Shown: positions 8,002 to 17,826, numbered from the stretch's first letter. The stretch is 37,355 nucleotides of DNA from Bacteroidota bacterium (GCA_018268105.1 JAFDXG010000207.1:1-37355), one strand, 5' to 3'. The notes: generated from the sequence alone by a model not told the origin. A program made the numbers and translations.

Positions 8002-8322
8002 ATTGACTCAGGTATTTTTTCAGTTCCCTTTACTTCCCCTTTTTAAATACCTTACCAGATAAAGTAATGTCACTAGTGGTTTTACACTATGGTCACAGTT
8101 ACATTTCCTAAATCCAAAATTATTCCCATGCATCTCCCTATACAGTAAGGCAGGAGTCAGAATACAGGCTTTCGTTCGGCGTTGGTTTGTATGTTACAGC
8201 CTTATATGGAGTATCATCCCAACCTAATTTAAGTTGTGCGATTTCAGGTTGTCTGCCCGCTTACTTACAGGGTCAGCAACTATCTTTTTTCTGCTTCATC
8301 AGCAATCAGCAGGTAATAAAAA
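8002..8322. other. Noncoding gap downstream of sucD
   Basis: No recognisable gene. The - strand holds a 40-codon open stretch (8260 to the stop at 8138) that continues in another frame upstream (encoding ADPVSKRADN near 8265), which might be a decayed coding remnant, but there is no family match. No hairpin with a T-tract was found directly after sucD. Confidence 0.3.
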
Positions 8323-8368
8323 AACCTGCAAGACTTACATAGTGAGGGCAGGGTAAGTCTTACAGGTT
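8316..8368 (-). terminator. Intrinsic terminator of the fecR-susC-susD operon
   Basis: Arms 8323-8338 and 8353-8368 pair over 15 of 16 positions around a 14-base loop. Read on the - strand the second arm is followed by TTTTTTTATT. It begins 26 bases past the susD stop, the right place for the operon terminator. Confidence 0.8.
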
Positions 8369-8394
8369 TGTTCAAAAATTTTATAACTAATAAC

Positions 8395-10155
8395 CTACCA
8401 GGGCTTATTAGTTCCCTGAATCAACCAAAACTTAGACCAGGAGCTATTTTTACCATCAACTGTAGAATAATCTGTCTCCTGCAATTTCTCAATTGCTGCT
8501 GCAGAGTTTTCAGGATTATTTTGCAGCTCTGTATTGAAATATGCAAATCTTACGGGTAGTTGTTCCCGGAAAGAAGCCCAGCCCACTTCCAAATGAGGAA
8601 ATCCTGTACGTCTCCAGTCCATCCACGATTCAACAGAAGCCTGCCAGGAAGCGATCCATTTTTGTTCCATTATCCGTTGCAGTGTACCATCGTATTTTAC
8701 TAATGGCTGTGCAATATAATCAGCATAGTTTTTTACACATCCGCTATAATTATTTACATCATTCTGGTAGTTGGAAAGCCATAAATCAAAAGATGCTTTA
8801 ATTCCTTTATTATACCACTCTTCAGCAGAACCGCCAACATTCCAACCTTTCTGAGCTGCTTCTGCAAAATCAAAACAGATTTCATTGTATGAAGCCATTC
8901 TGGCTTTCAGTAGCGGCCCGCTCGGATTATTGTAGATATCCCGTCTCATGTAAGAAACATAATCATTATTAGAGTTAGCCTGAACCCCTACGCTATTCAA
9001 ATTGTATTGATAGGTTTCATTGGCGTAACTAATAGGAATACCCACATAAACTTCCGCGGTATCAAAGAAATTCCAAACCGTATTTGCAGGTGCTGCCCAT
9101 GGTCTGTCAACCGAATAAGTAGCTAAGTTAAACTGTTTGTCTCTTGCTGCTATAGCTGCCGGAGGGTTAATATACCTGATACCACCCACAATTTTGCTGA
9201 GCGTTGTATTATCGCCGGGAAACATGCTTGCATCAAGCCTTGTTCTTGTTTTAATTGGCTCTGCCATAATAACAATTCTCGGGTCTTTCAATGCGTCAAG
9301 AGTCTTCACCAATGTGGCAGACATTTTGTTACGATTATAGTTTGACGGGATGTCAAATTTGGAGTTTTTCTTATAGGAAGAAGCTCCATCCTTTCCAGGG
9401 TAACTCATCGCCCAATCATCATTATTGCTCTCAAATACTTTTCCAACTAAAGCTTCTACATCAGCTTTTACGTCTTTTTTATCTGAAATCCTCAGGTAAT
9501 AACGTAATAAAAGCGAGTTGGCCAACTTTCTCCAATTAGCAGGTTCGCCCTGATAAAATACGTCAGATGCTTTGTTTACTTCAGGAAAATCGGCGGCGCT
9601 TCCCTGTAGTAAAGGAAGTGCAGCTTTCAGATCGGCAATCACTCCATTATAAATGTCTTCCTGGCTATCAAATACAGGCGTAGTGCTTTCCGGGCCTACC
9701 TGATCTCCATTTAAAGCTTTAGAATATGGAGCATCACCCCATAAATCAGCAATGCATCCGAAATTGAAAGCCCTCATAACAAGTGCAACTCCCTGATGAA
9801 ATTTAAAGTTGTTTTCTGTAGCTTTTTGGAGGAGGAGTTTATTGTCTCTCAGCCGGCCATAGTAGCCACTCCAATCTTTAGGATCCCAGGAATAATTGCT
9901 GTATCCCGAAGACCAGGCATCCTGGGCGGTTTGTTGCATAGCGCCGGACATGTCGCCTGATCCCAGATCGCCATATTCTCTTGCAGTAGAAGTAAGTACT
10001 TGCGCCATCAGATAATTTGCATTTGCAATAGAAGGCGATATATTATTCGGGTCGGTATTTAAAGTCTCAAACTTTCCGCAGGAAACAGAGACTATAATAA
10101 ATAACCAGACCAACCCTATTAGTTTTATTGTTTTAATTGCATTCTTCATGTTCAA
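8395..10155 (-). CDS. SusD/RagB-type nutrient-binding outer-membrane lipoprotein
   Basis: Surface-exposed lipoprotein that caps the SusC barrel and captures the substrate. The N terminus has a hydrophobic signal segment and a lipobox ending in SVSC, so Cys26 is the likely lipidated residue. The mature protein starts GKFETLNTDPNN and has the SusD_2-like helical layout: LMAQVLTSTAREYGDL near the start, the FNFGCIADLWGDAPYSKAL segment around 131, and a C-terminal WRRTGFP motif. At 586 residues it is somewhat longer than classic SusD. It begins 25 bases after the susC stop. The glycan target cannot be deduced, since no carbohydrate-active enzyme gene is in the operon. A peptide or other nutrient is also possible. 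Confidence 0.93.
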   Translation of the reverse strand: MNMKNAIKTIKLIGLVWLFIIVSVSCGKFETLNTDPNNISPSIANANYLMAQVLTSTAREYGDLGSGDMSGAMQQTAQDAWSSGYSNYSWDPKDWSGYYGRLRDNKLLLQKATENNFKFHQGVALVMRAFNFGCIADLWGDAPYSKALNGDQVGPESTTPVFDSQEDIYNGVIADLKAALPLLQGSAADFPEVNKASDVFYQGEPANWRKLANSLLLRYYLRISDKKDVKADVEALVGKVFESNNDDWAMSYPGKDGASSYKKNSKFDIPSNYNRNKMSATLVKTLDALKDPRIVIMAEPIKTRTRLDASMFPGDNTTLSKIVGGIRYINPPAAIAARDKQFNLATYSVDRPWAAPANTVWNFFDTAEVYVGIPISYANETYQYNLNSVGVQANSNNDYVSYMRRDIYNNPSGPLLKARMASYNEICFDFAEAAQKGWNVGGSAEEWYNKGIKASFDLWLSNYQNDVNNYSGCVKNYADYIAQPLVKYDGTLQRIMEQKWIASWQASVESWMDWRRTGFPHLEVGWASFREQLPVRFAYFNTELQNNPENSAAAIEKLQETDYSTVDGKNSSWSKFWLIQGTNKPW

Positions 10156-10180
10156 GAATTTAAATTTTCTTTTAAATAGA

Positions 10181-13100
10181 TTAGAAACCTACATTCAGTT
10201 TTATACCCAAAGGTATTGTCCAGGGAGTTACATTAAAGCGCTCAATACCCTGTCTGAACTGAGAACCATTTCCCTGTGCGGAAGGTTGAAGTTGGAAAGC
10301 TAATTCAGGATCAACACCTGCTTTTGCTTTGGTCCATAAAATCACATTACGGGTATATACCCCTAACGAAATATTTTGCAGTTTCAGGCTGTTGGCCCAG
10401 GCACGCGGGAGATTAGCACTGATAGTAAGTTCTCTTAATTTTATATATGATGCATCAAACATACTCATTCTTGCAAAACTCCAGTTATTGGTAGTAGCAT
10501 CAGCATAGTAGTCATACTTAGTATCAGGTCCTCCCAGGTTTTCCACATAATTCCCATCATCATCAAGATAAACTCCCGGTACAAAAGCTCCGTCATTCAA
10601 AGTTACATTACCATCACTATAGGGGAAACCTCCGGTTTCTTTTGTAGGACCTCCTACTAAATGGAATTGTTCTAAACCAGAGAAAATAATGAACTTATCT
10701 GGGTTGCTTTTTAAATAACCCGGAATATCGTTTTTGTATGCTTCGGGAATAGGTATACCCATGTTTTGCTGTCTCTTCATCACTGCATCAGATTGGAGAT
10801 ATCGGTATGTTTGTGAGAAGAAGGTTCCTCCAAGCCGCATATCCAGGCTGGCAGAAAGACTGATGAACTTGTAAGACACAGTAGTCTGCATTCCCATTAA
10901 CAGTTTAGGATTAAAGTTGCCAACCACTTGTTTGTAGTTGAAAGCTTTGTTACCTAAATATTGAACGGTGCCATCATTATCCAGTAATGGCCACCCATAA
11001 TATTTAGAACTTTTATCGGTAACGGTAGCCACCTGGTTATCCCACAACTGGCCTATCTTTCCATCACTGATTACAGGAGATCCGTCGGCATTAAACATTC
11101 CGGGGATCACATTACCCTTTGCATAAGTCCAGGAGCCGCTGTTACCATCTTGCCAAAACGAATAGTAAGGTACGCCGTCGGCAAGTGAAATAACATAGGA
11201 GTTGTTTTTAGTATAATTAATGCTCAAATCCCAAGTCCAATTCCTGCCGGATACCAAAGTACCTCCAAGTGAAAGTTCAATACCTTTACTTCTAACAAGT
11301 CCTGCATTAATTAATCTTGTGCTATAACCAGATGATATTGGGGTGTTTATACCAAGTACCTGATTTTTGTTGTCAGACTGGTAAACTGTACCCTCAAATC
11401 TTAACCTGTTATTAAACATTCCCAGTTCTAGTCCAAACTCTGTAGATTGAGCCTGTTCGGGTTTTAAATTAGGGTTTCTAAGACTTGACGAAGTGGCCAT
11501 GGTTATTATTCCGCCAAAATTTCCCTGTCCTATTGTGCCTAACAAATTATAGGGGCTTGTAGCTTTACCCACACTGGCCCATCCTCCCCTGAGTTTCAGC
11601 AGGTTTACATTTGAACCCAGGTCAACCAAATTGTTTACCAATATGCTTAACGAAGCAGAAGGATAGAAATACGACCAGTTATCTTTAGGTAATGTACTTG
11701 ACCAGTCATTTCTTCCGGTCAAATCAAGATAAGCGATATTTTTAAAACCCAAAGACGCTGTTCCATAAGCGCTATAGACGGCATATTGACTGTATGCAGC
11801 CGAATAATCTAAAGAGGCAGGGTCAATATTGGCAAGGTTGAAAAATTCAGGAGTTATTATACCTGATTTGTTTTTTGATTTATTCACCATATTGGAACCA
11901 TACGAATAGAGGAGGTTTCCACCACCTGATGCAGATACATCAATAGCACCGAATTTATTCTTGTATGTTATCAGGAAGTCAGTATTACTCTCATTGGAGT
12001 AAATTTTCTGAATACCATACGCTCCATTCTTTTCGGCACTCAGGCTTTTCGAAATCTTAGTTTCTCTTTGTTCATTCAAAAGGTCTTGAGAATACCGAAT
12101 AAAAGCACTTACATGAGGTGAAAATTGATAATCAACTTTTATGTTTCCAAATAACCGGTTACGCAAAAAGCTATTCTTGATCTGGTTTACCATAAAGTAA
12201 GGGTTGTTATCAATACCTGCGTCTCCGGGATCTTCACCGGGTGGAACTGGTTTCTTTTGCTGAAGACCAGGTACCAGCCAATAGTCTTTCAAGTCACGAA
12301 TATCAACGCTTGGTGAAAGATATAAAAGATCCTGAAGAGGGTTCCCATTTACATTACCTGCAATTACATTGTCTGAACCACTGCGTGCATAATTAATAGA
12401 TGAACTGATTTTAAACGCATTGGTAATTTTATGTTCTATATTTAATCCAAGATTATGCCTTTTCAGGTCTGAATTTGGGATAACCCCTCTGTTCACCGTA
12501 TTTGTATATGACAGGCGGTAGTTGTCTTTGTCCGTTGCATTTTCAATAGACAGGCTATTTTGAGAAGTAATTCCGGTTTGAACAAAGTTTTTAAAATTGT
12601 CAGGATGTGAAACCATTTCTGTGGGAATATAGTTTCCATTTGCATCCATGGGACTATTCCATTGAATTGCTTTTATCCCTTTATCTAAAGGAATACCAAA
12701 CCTGTACGTATCCATTTCTCCAATATTCACTAATGGATCATTGCCGGGATAAGCCTCAGTATATGGACGAGAACCTGAGGAAAAATCAGTATTCACAGGT
12801 AAGTATTTATAAGGCATATCAAACTCAGTGCTTGAGCTGAAATTCATTCCAAGACCTTTTGATTTTTTACCTGATTTTGTTGTAATCAATACTACGCCAT
12901 TACCTGCACGTGAACCATATAATGCTGCAGCGCTTGGTCCTTTCAGTATAGAAACACTCGCAATATCGTTTGGGTCTATATCCGAGATGGCATTCCCGTA
13001 ATCCACTTCCACTCCATTTCCTACAGTGGAGATATTGTTCATTGAATTTCGCACCGGTACACCGTCTACCACAAATAAAGGCTGGTTATCACTGTTGAGG

Positions 13101-13993
13101 GAACGTATACCTCTGATTACCATACTTACTGATGAAGTAGCTGCACTGCCGGTTGAGCTTATCGTAACGCCTGATACTTTACCTGCCATGGCATTAAGTA
13201 CATTTGTCTGGCTTACCCTGTTCATATCATCTCCTTTAATTTGTCCGACAGAATAACCCAGTGAGCGTTTCTCCCTTGTAATACCCAACGCTGTTACTAC
13301 TACTCCCTCAAGTTCCTGCGCAGCGGATTCCATCACTACAGTTATCTGGCTTCTGCCATTTACAGATACTTCCGCTGTTTTAAAGCTTACGGAAGTAAAC
13401 ACTAATACGGCATTGCCGCCCGCAACGTCTAATGAAAAATTTCCATCCACGTCCGTAGTGGTTGCATTCGATTTACCTCTTTCCGTAACGGTTACGCCAC
13501 CTAATGGTCCATTGGCATCGCTTACATGTCCCTTAACAAGAAAATCTGCCTGCTCCACAGCAGCTTCAACAACTGCTGCAGGTATAGCAATCTCCTGTTG
13601 TGCCGGCTGATGCAATCCTTTTTGTTTAATAATATACACCTCTTTAATTTTCTCGAACTGCAGTCCACCAGTAGCAAGTACATCTGCAAGTACTGCATCC
13701 GGATTGGTTTCGCGGGTAGCATCAAGGTAATTGTACTGTACTTTTACTGACTTTAATGTGTTTGACTGATAGCTGAAGAAAATGTTTTTATAGGTTTTCT
13801 TAAACTCCTGCATAAATTCCTGCAGGGAGCTTGTCTTATTGCCGGTACCGGAATATTCAGTAACGGCGCTGCCAGAAGTTTTTGTAGACAGGAGTGCTAC
13901 ATCCTGCGCCTGCAATACTGTTGCAGGTACCAGAAGCAGCGCCCACAATACAACTCCGAAGCAGTGTTTTGAAAAAGATTTCGTTCTTTTCAT
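10181..13993 (-). CDS. SusC/RagA TonB-dependent outer-membrane transporter with N-terminal STN domain
   Basis: A 1270-residue TonB-dependent importer. In order: a signal peptide ending near LQAQD (residue 30); a STN (secretin/TonB short N-terminal) domain at about 55-125, which contacts the FecR anti-sigma factor; a carboxypeptidase-regulatory-like domain at about 152-230 (VKGHVSDANGPLGGVTV); the SusC plug at about 235-375 with RGIRSLNSDNQPLFVVDGVP and LKGPSAAALYGSRAGNGVV; then a 22-strand-type barrel ending in GIKLNVGF. The terminal Phe is typical for outer-membrane insertion. It is 18 bases after fecR and 25 before susD. The STN domain plus FecR indicates substrate-induced signalling through an ECF sigma factor. 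Confidence 0.95.
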   Translation of the reverse strand: MKRTKSFSKHCFGVVLWALLLVPATVLQAQDVALLSTKTSGSAVTEYSGTGNKTSSLQEFMQEFKKTYKNIFFSYQSNTLKSVKVQYNYLDATRETNPDAVLADVLATGGLQFEKIKEVYIIKQKGLHQPAQQEIAIPAAVVEAAVEQADFLVKGHVSDANGPLGGVTVTERGKSNATTTDVDGNFSLDVAGGNAVLVFTSVSFKTAEVSVNGRSQITVVMESAAQELEGVVVTALGITREKRSLGYSVGQIKGDDMNRVSQTNVLNAMAGKVSGVTISSTGSAATSSVSMVIRGIRSLNSDNQPLFVVDGVPVRNSMNNISTVGNGVEVDYGNAISDIDPNDIASVSILKGPSAAALYGSRAGNGVVLITTKSGKKSKGLGMNFSSSTEFDMPYKYLPVNTDFSSGSRPYTEAYPGNDPLVNIGEMDTYRFGIPLDKGIKAIQWNSPMDANGNYIPTEMVSHPDNFKNFVQTGITSQNSLSIENATDKDNYRLSYTNTVNRGVIPNSDLKRHNLGLNIEHKITNAFKISSSINYARSGSDNVIAGNVNGNPLQDLLYLSPSVDIRDLKDYWLVPGLQQKKPVPPGEDPGDAGIDNNPYFMVNQIKNSFLRNRLFGNIKVDYQFSPHVSAFIRYSQDLLNEQRETKISKSLSAEKNGAYGIQKIYSNESNTDFLITYKNKFGAIDVSASGGGNLLYSYGSNMVNKSKNKSGIITPEFFNLANIDPASLDYSAAYSQYAVYSAYGTASLGFKNIAYLDLTGRNDWSSTLPKDNWSYFYPSASLSILVNNLVDLGSNVNLLKLRGGWASVGKATSPYNLLGTIGQGNFGGIITMATSSSLRNPNLKPEQAQSTEFGLELGMFNNRLRFEGTVYQSDNKNQVLGINTPISSGYSTRLINAGLVRSKGIELSLGGTLVSGRNWTWDLSINYTKNNSYVISLADGVPYYSFWQDGNSGSWTYAKGNVIPGMFNADGSPVISDGKIGQLWDNQVATVTDKSSKYYGWPLLDNDGTVQYLGNKAFNYKQVVGNFNPKLLMGMQTTVSYKFISLSASLDMRLGGTFFSQTYRYLQSDAVMKRQQNMGIPIPEAYKNDIPGYLKSNPDKFIIFSGLEQFHLVGGPTKETGGFPYSDGNVTLNDGAFVPGVYLDDDGNYVENLGGPDTKYDYYADATTNNWSFARMSMFDASYIKLRELTISANLPRAWANSLKLQNISLGVYTRNVILWTKAKAGVDPELAFQLQPSAQGNGSQFRQGIERFNVTPWTIPLGIKLNVGF

Positions 13994-14011
13994 AACTGTT
14001 TTGATTGAAGA

Positions 14012-15067
14012 TTAATGAATGATTAATTGTTTGTTGTTTATCTGGATGTTAAGATCTAAGGTTTTTTCTATAGTGCTAATAAGAGTTTGGAAGTCTTTTA
14101 CTGATACGACTGCAGTTATCATCATTTGCTTTGCTGCCTGGTTTTGAAAAATTACATCTACTCCATAATATGCTTGGATGAGACCTGCAATCGTTTCCAA
14201 ATCAGTTTCATCAAAATGCCATTCTTTCTGATTCCATGCAGCAGTGTACAGTTCGGTATTTGCTATTCCTTTAACGAACTTATTGTGTAAGGTATCTGAT
14301 TTTAACCATTGCCCTGCTGTCATTTGGTCTGCTATAGTTGGGTTGTTTTTAAACATTACATCCACACTGCCTTTTGTTAATACTATATTCGTTGTTTTTG
14401 ATTGTGCATTTACATTAAACTCAGTACCTGTAACCAGTATTTTAAGATCATTGGCATATACTATAAATGGTGTATGTCCGGTTGTTCTTTTTACTTTGAA
14501 GTATGCATTTCCTTTAAGTTCTATTTCCCTTATGCCGGCTTCTTTGATTCCGGTTTTATAGGCTATTGACGAGCCGCCATTTAGAATTACAAAAGAACTG
14601 TCAGGAAGCAATATCTCCTTTATTTCTCCGGGTAAAGTGTTTTCAGACAGGATCTGATTTGTGTTATAATCATTTCCTTTTATCGGAAAAAACTTCAGTA
14701 TCAATGCTGATGTTAGTATAGCCGCAGCTACAACTGTCCATTTTCTGATTTTATTTTGGTTTTTTTTTTCGGATTGCTCTACCGGATCCGGAAACCCCAA
14801 TTCTCTGTAGATAATGGATTTTAAAAAGCGTTTTTCATGATTTGACAATGAAGGTTGCAGGTGTGATTCTTTTCCCGACAGTTGCTGCACCAGTATACAT
14901 GCACTTTTAATTTTGCCAGACTGATCCGGTTGTTTTCTTACAAAAGACAACCAAAAGCGATTGCTGTCATCATTGGGCAACAATACCCATTGCTGAAAAT
15001 ATTCATCTGCAGCAAGCTCCTCTTCTGTAAGGATGGTATAATGATCACTATCGTGTCTTGTCATCAA
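14012..15067 (-). CDS. FecR-family anti-sigma factor
   Basis: A 351-residue inner-membrane regulator. The N-terminal cytoplasmic part (about 1-108) should bind the ECF sigma factor. A transmembrane helix follows at about 109-128 (WTVVAAAILTSALILKFF). The periplasmic FecR domain at about 145-250 contains ENTLPGEIKEILLPDSS and VTGTEFNVNA, and a DUF4974-type C-terminal domain with the EWHFDETDLETIAGLI segment ends the protein. In this family the periplasmic part senses the STN domain of the loaded SusC protein. It is the first visible gene of the fecR-susC-susD unit. The usual partner, an ECF sigma gene just upstream, is absent: the next gene upstream is guaB. A start at 15064 (the next codon) is equally possible. 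Confidence 0.93.
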   Translation of the reverse strand: MMTRHDSDHYTILTEEELAADEYFQQWVLLPNDDSNRFWLSFVRKQPDQSGKIKSACILVQQLSGKESHLQPSLSNHEKRFLKSIIYRELGFPDPVEQSEKKNQNKIRKWTVVAAAILTSALILKFFPIKGNDYNTNQILSENTLPGEIKEILLPDSSFVILNGGSSIAYKTGIKEAGIREIELKGNAYFKVKRTTGHTPFIVYANDLKILVTGTEFNVNAQSKTTNIVLTKGSVDVMFKNNPTIADQMTAGQWLKSDTLHNKFVKGIANTELYTAAWNQKEWHFDETDLETIAGLIQAYYGVDVIFQNQAAKQMMITAVVSVKDFQTLISTIEKTLDLNIQINNKQLIIH

Positions 15068-15171
15068 TATAAGAAGAGAGGTGCTTTGAAAAGGATACTC
15101 AAAACGGAGGATAAATTTTTGTATGCAGTGAGCTTTAAACTGTCAGTATTAAAAAGCTCAAAACCCAAAGT

Positions 15172-15185
15172 TGACACCTGATACC
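15172..15185 (-). repeat. Two GSTRTCA heptamers abutting the guaB stop codon
   Basis: On the - strand the guaB TGA (15188-15186) is followed immediately by GGTATCA and GGTGTCA. The 15-base word GAGGTGAGGTATCAG spanning the stop recurs at the ubiX stop (19626-19640). Confidence 0.6.
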
Positions 15186-16685
15186 TCACCTCGTGTAATT
15201 TGGCGCTTCCCTGGTAATTTCTATATCGTGAGCATGACTTTCTTTCATGCCTGCATTGGTGATCTTGATAAACTGAGCTTTTTTTAGTGTAGCAATGTCC
15301 GGTGCCCCGCAATATCCCATACCCGATCTTAACCCCCCTGTATATTGATATACTATTTCGTTTAGAGCTCCTTTGAAGGCGATACGTCCTTCTATGCCTT
15401 CGGGAACATATTTTTTAATATCTTCTTCCACATCCTGGAAGTAACGGTCGCCGCTGCCCTGGCTCATGGCTCCCAAAGAGCCCATACCTCTGTATTGCTT
15501 GAATTTTCGTCCCTCATATATTATAGTTTCGCCAGGACTTTCTTCTGTACCTGCAAAAATACCACCCATCATCACGGCATCAGCGCCGGCAGCCAGTGCC
15601 TTTACCATATCTCCGGTATATCTTATACCACCATCAGCTATCAAAGGAATACCCAGTTTTTGCAAAACGGATGCAGCCTCCATTATGGCTGTTATTTGCG
15701 GAACACCAGCCCCGGCAACAATACGGGTGGTACAAATTGATCCGGGACCTATACCTACTTTAACAGCATCAGCTCCTGCCTCTGCAAGGGCTTTTGCTCC
15801 GGCAGCAGTACCTATATTACCAGCAATAACCTGCAGGTTTTTAAAATTCTTTTTTAATTTTTGTAAAGAGGAAATAACACCTTTGGTATGTCCGTGTGCA
15901 CTGTCGAGGCATACTACATCCACACCTATATGCTGCAAAGCAGCAGCCCTGTCCATTAAATCTGCTGTAATACCCAATGCGGCTCCGGTGAGTAATCTTC
16001 CAAAATTATCTTTGATGGCATTGGGGTGACTTTGTAATTGAAGTATATCCCGATAAGTAATCAACCCTACCAGGCATCCCTTTTTATCAACCACCGGAAG
16101 TTTTTCAATTTTATATTGACTCAATATTTTTTTTGCTTTTTGCAGGTCTGTTCCTTCGGGGGCTGTGATAAGATTTTCACGGGTCATTACATCACTTACC
16201 TTTTTGGACAAAGTAGTCTCGAACCTTAGGTCCCTGTTGGTGAGTATGCCAACTAGCTTACGATGTTTGTCAATTACAGGTATACCGCCAATTTTATTGT
16301 CGCGCATGAGTTTAACGGCATCTCCAATAGTTGCCGTCTCATCAAGTGTGACCGGGTCAAGGATAAGACCGCTTTCACTGCGTTTTACTTTTCTTACCTG
16401 GTCTGCCTGCTTTTCGATGGACATATTTTTGTGCAGGATTCCTAATCCGCCCTCACGTGCTAACGCAATTGCGAGTTCTGCTTCAGTTACCGTATCCATA
16501 GCTGCCGACAGCATCGGGATATTAAGCGAAATTTTTTTGGTAAGCCGAGTACTAATGGAAACTTCGCGTGGAAGTACCTCGGAATATGCCGGTACCAGCA
16601 GTACATCATCAAAGGTTAAACCTTCACCAAAAAATTTTGTAGAAAGACTGACTTTGGGGGAGTTATTTCTTATTGCCATGTGCAA
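15186..16685 (-). CDS. guaB: Inosine-5'-monophosphate dehydrogenase
   Basis: Catalyses the NAD-dependent oxidation of IMP to XMP, the committed step of GMP synthesis. A (beta/alpha)8 barrel is interrupted by two CBS domains (about 112-160 and 170-222) that bind regulatory nucleotides. The catalytic loop GPGSICTT carries Cys318, the DSAHGHTKG segment is at 261-269, and the MGSLGAM flap region lies near 415. The 499-residue length is normal. Two starts are possible: ATG at 16685 or ATG at 16679 (MAIRNNSPK). The gene lies 36 bases downstream of dprA and probably shares its transcript. Its stop codon is embedded in a small repeat also found at ubiX. Confidence 0.97.
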   Translation of the reverse strand: MHMAIRNNSPKVSLSTKFFGEGLTFDDVLLVPAYSEVLPREVSISTRLTKKISLNIPMLSAAMDTVTEAELAIALAREGGLGILHKNMSIEKQADQVRKVKRSESGLILDPVTLDETATIGDAVKLMRDNKIGGIPVIDKHRKLVGILTNRDLRFETTLSKKVSDVMTRENLITAPEGTDLQKAKKILSQYKIEKLPVVDKKGCLVGLITYRDILQLQSHPNAIKDNFGRLLTGAALGITADLMDRAAALQHIGVDVVCLDSAHGHTKGVISSLQKLKKNFKNLQVIAGNIGTAAGAKALAEAGADAVKVGIGPGSICTTRIVAGAGVPQITAIMEAASVLQKLGIPLIADGGIRYTGDMVKALAAGADAVMMGGIFAGTEESPGETIIYEGRKFKQYRGMGSLGAMSQGSGDRYFQDVEEDIKKYVPEGIEGRIAFKGALNEIVYQYTGGLRSGMGYCGAPDIATLKKAQFIKITNAGMKESHAHDIEITREAPNYTR

Positions 16686-16721
16686 AGATAGGGTAGTGGA
16701 TAAATAGCAACCAAATTTTAC

Positions 16722-17822
16722 TCAGCTTAGTTTGTAATGTTTGCCGGGTAAAGTGGTGATAATACCTTCCAGTTCCAGATGCAGCATAGCTGCTGCTATA
16801 CTGCTGCTGCTCAATCCGCAACGAAGATTGATTTCATCAATGTGCACCGATGTGTTTTCGCCCAATATTTCAGTGATCATTTTTTCTTCGGGGCTAAGAT
16901 CAACGAACAGTTTTTTCTGATGTATAGTTTTAGATATTGCAGTATTCGACCAATTCATAAATTCGAGAATGTCTTTCCCTGAAGTTGCCAGTGCAGCTTT
17001 ATTATTTCTTATCAGATAATTACAACCTGCACTTTTAGCGTCTGTAACTTTTCCCGGAACGGCAAATACATCTTTATTATAGTTGTTGGCAAGTTCTGCT
17101 GTAATCATGCTTCCCCCTTTTATATCAGTTTCAATCACCAAAACGGCATCGGCTATGCCAGCTACAATCCTGTTTCTTCTGGGAAAGTTCTGTTTGTCAG
17201 GCGCGGTACCCGATCTCAGGTCGGTAAGCAATCCTCCGGATTGGGTCATGGACCTGGCAAGTGCAGTATGTGCTGTGGGATATATTCTGTCAAGTCCATG
17301 TGCAATTACACCTATAGTTTGCATGCCATTATCGAGTGAGGCTTTGTGAGCAATGGCATCTATACCATAGGCGAGTCCGCTTACTATTAACACCTTTGAA
17401 GAAGCCAGTTCACGAATGATTTGGTTGGTTATTTCTTTTCCATAACCTGTATGGCTTCTTGTTCCTATGATGGCAAGTATCCTTGTAGTATTTAAATCGG
17501 CATTTCCTTTATAATATAACAGGGAAGGGGCATCATAGCAATGCAATAACCTTTTGGGGTAGGCTGGGTGCTGACGATGAATTACCTGTATACAATATTT
17601 TCTTGAAAATTCAAGCTCCTTCTCTGCCTTACTAAAATCATTGAAAGTCTTAATACTTTTTGATCTTATAGGACCTATGCCAGGAATCTTATCCAGTGTT
17701 GATCTGCCGGCAGAAAAAATTTCTTCTGCACTATTGAAATGCTGAAGTAAAGAAGCGGCATGTACGTCTCCGATTTGAGGAACCAGGGTCAGCGCAATCT
17801 GGTATATTAAATCTTTATCCAT
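16722..17822 (-). CDS. dprA: DNA-processing protein DprA
   Basis: Single-stranded-DNA-binding protein that protects incoming DNA and loads RecA during natural transformation. The N terminus has a helix-hairpin-helix region (about 45-60, IPGIGPIRSKSIKTF). The Rossmann-like core at about 105-310 carries IIGTRSHTGYG, VSGLAYGIDAIAHKASL, PRRNRIVAGIADAVLVIE and GSMITAELAN. A C-terminal winged-helix (DML1-like) domain ends near 366. The first motif has Thr where many DprA proteins have Ser (GTRS rather than GSRS), a common variant. Other competence genes are not visible. The region upstream holds three hairpin elements that on this strand look like terminators, so dprA probably has its own promoter. 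Confidence 0.95.
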   Translation of the reverse strand: MDKDLIYQIALTLVPQIGDVHAASLLQHFNSAEEIFSAGRSTLDKIPGIGPIRSKSIKTFNDFSKAEKELEFSRKYCIQVIHRQHPAYPKRLLHCYDAPSLLYYKGNADLNTTRILAIIGTRSHTGYGKEITNQIIRELASSKVLIVSGLAYGIDAIAHKASLDNGMQTIGVIAHGLDRIYPTAHTALARSMTQSGGLLTDLRSGTAPDKQNFPRRNRIVAGIADAVLVIETDIKGGSMITAELANNYNKDVFAVPGKVTDAKSAGCNYLIRNNKAALATSGKDILEFMNWSNTAISKTIHQKKLFVDLSPEEKMITEILGENTSVHIDEINLRCGLSSSSIAAAMLHLELEGIITTLPGKHYKLS

Positions 17823-17826
17823 ACCA

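Noticed and set aside
8395..15067. Full polysaccharide utilisation locus
   Set aside because: Only fecR, susC and susD are present; no carbohydrate-active enzyme gene is linked, and the GH16 gene is 13 kb away on a separate transcript.
15466..16029. 187-codon + strand frame opposite guaB
   Set aside because: Antisense shadow rich in Ala, Pro, Ile and Ser, typical of codon bias of the conserved guaB gene on the other strand.
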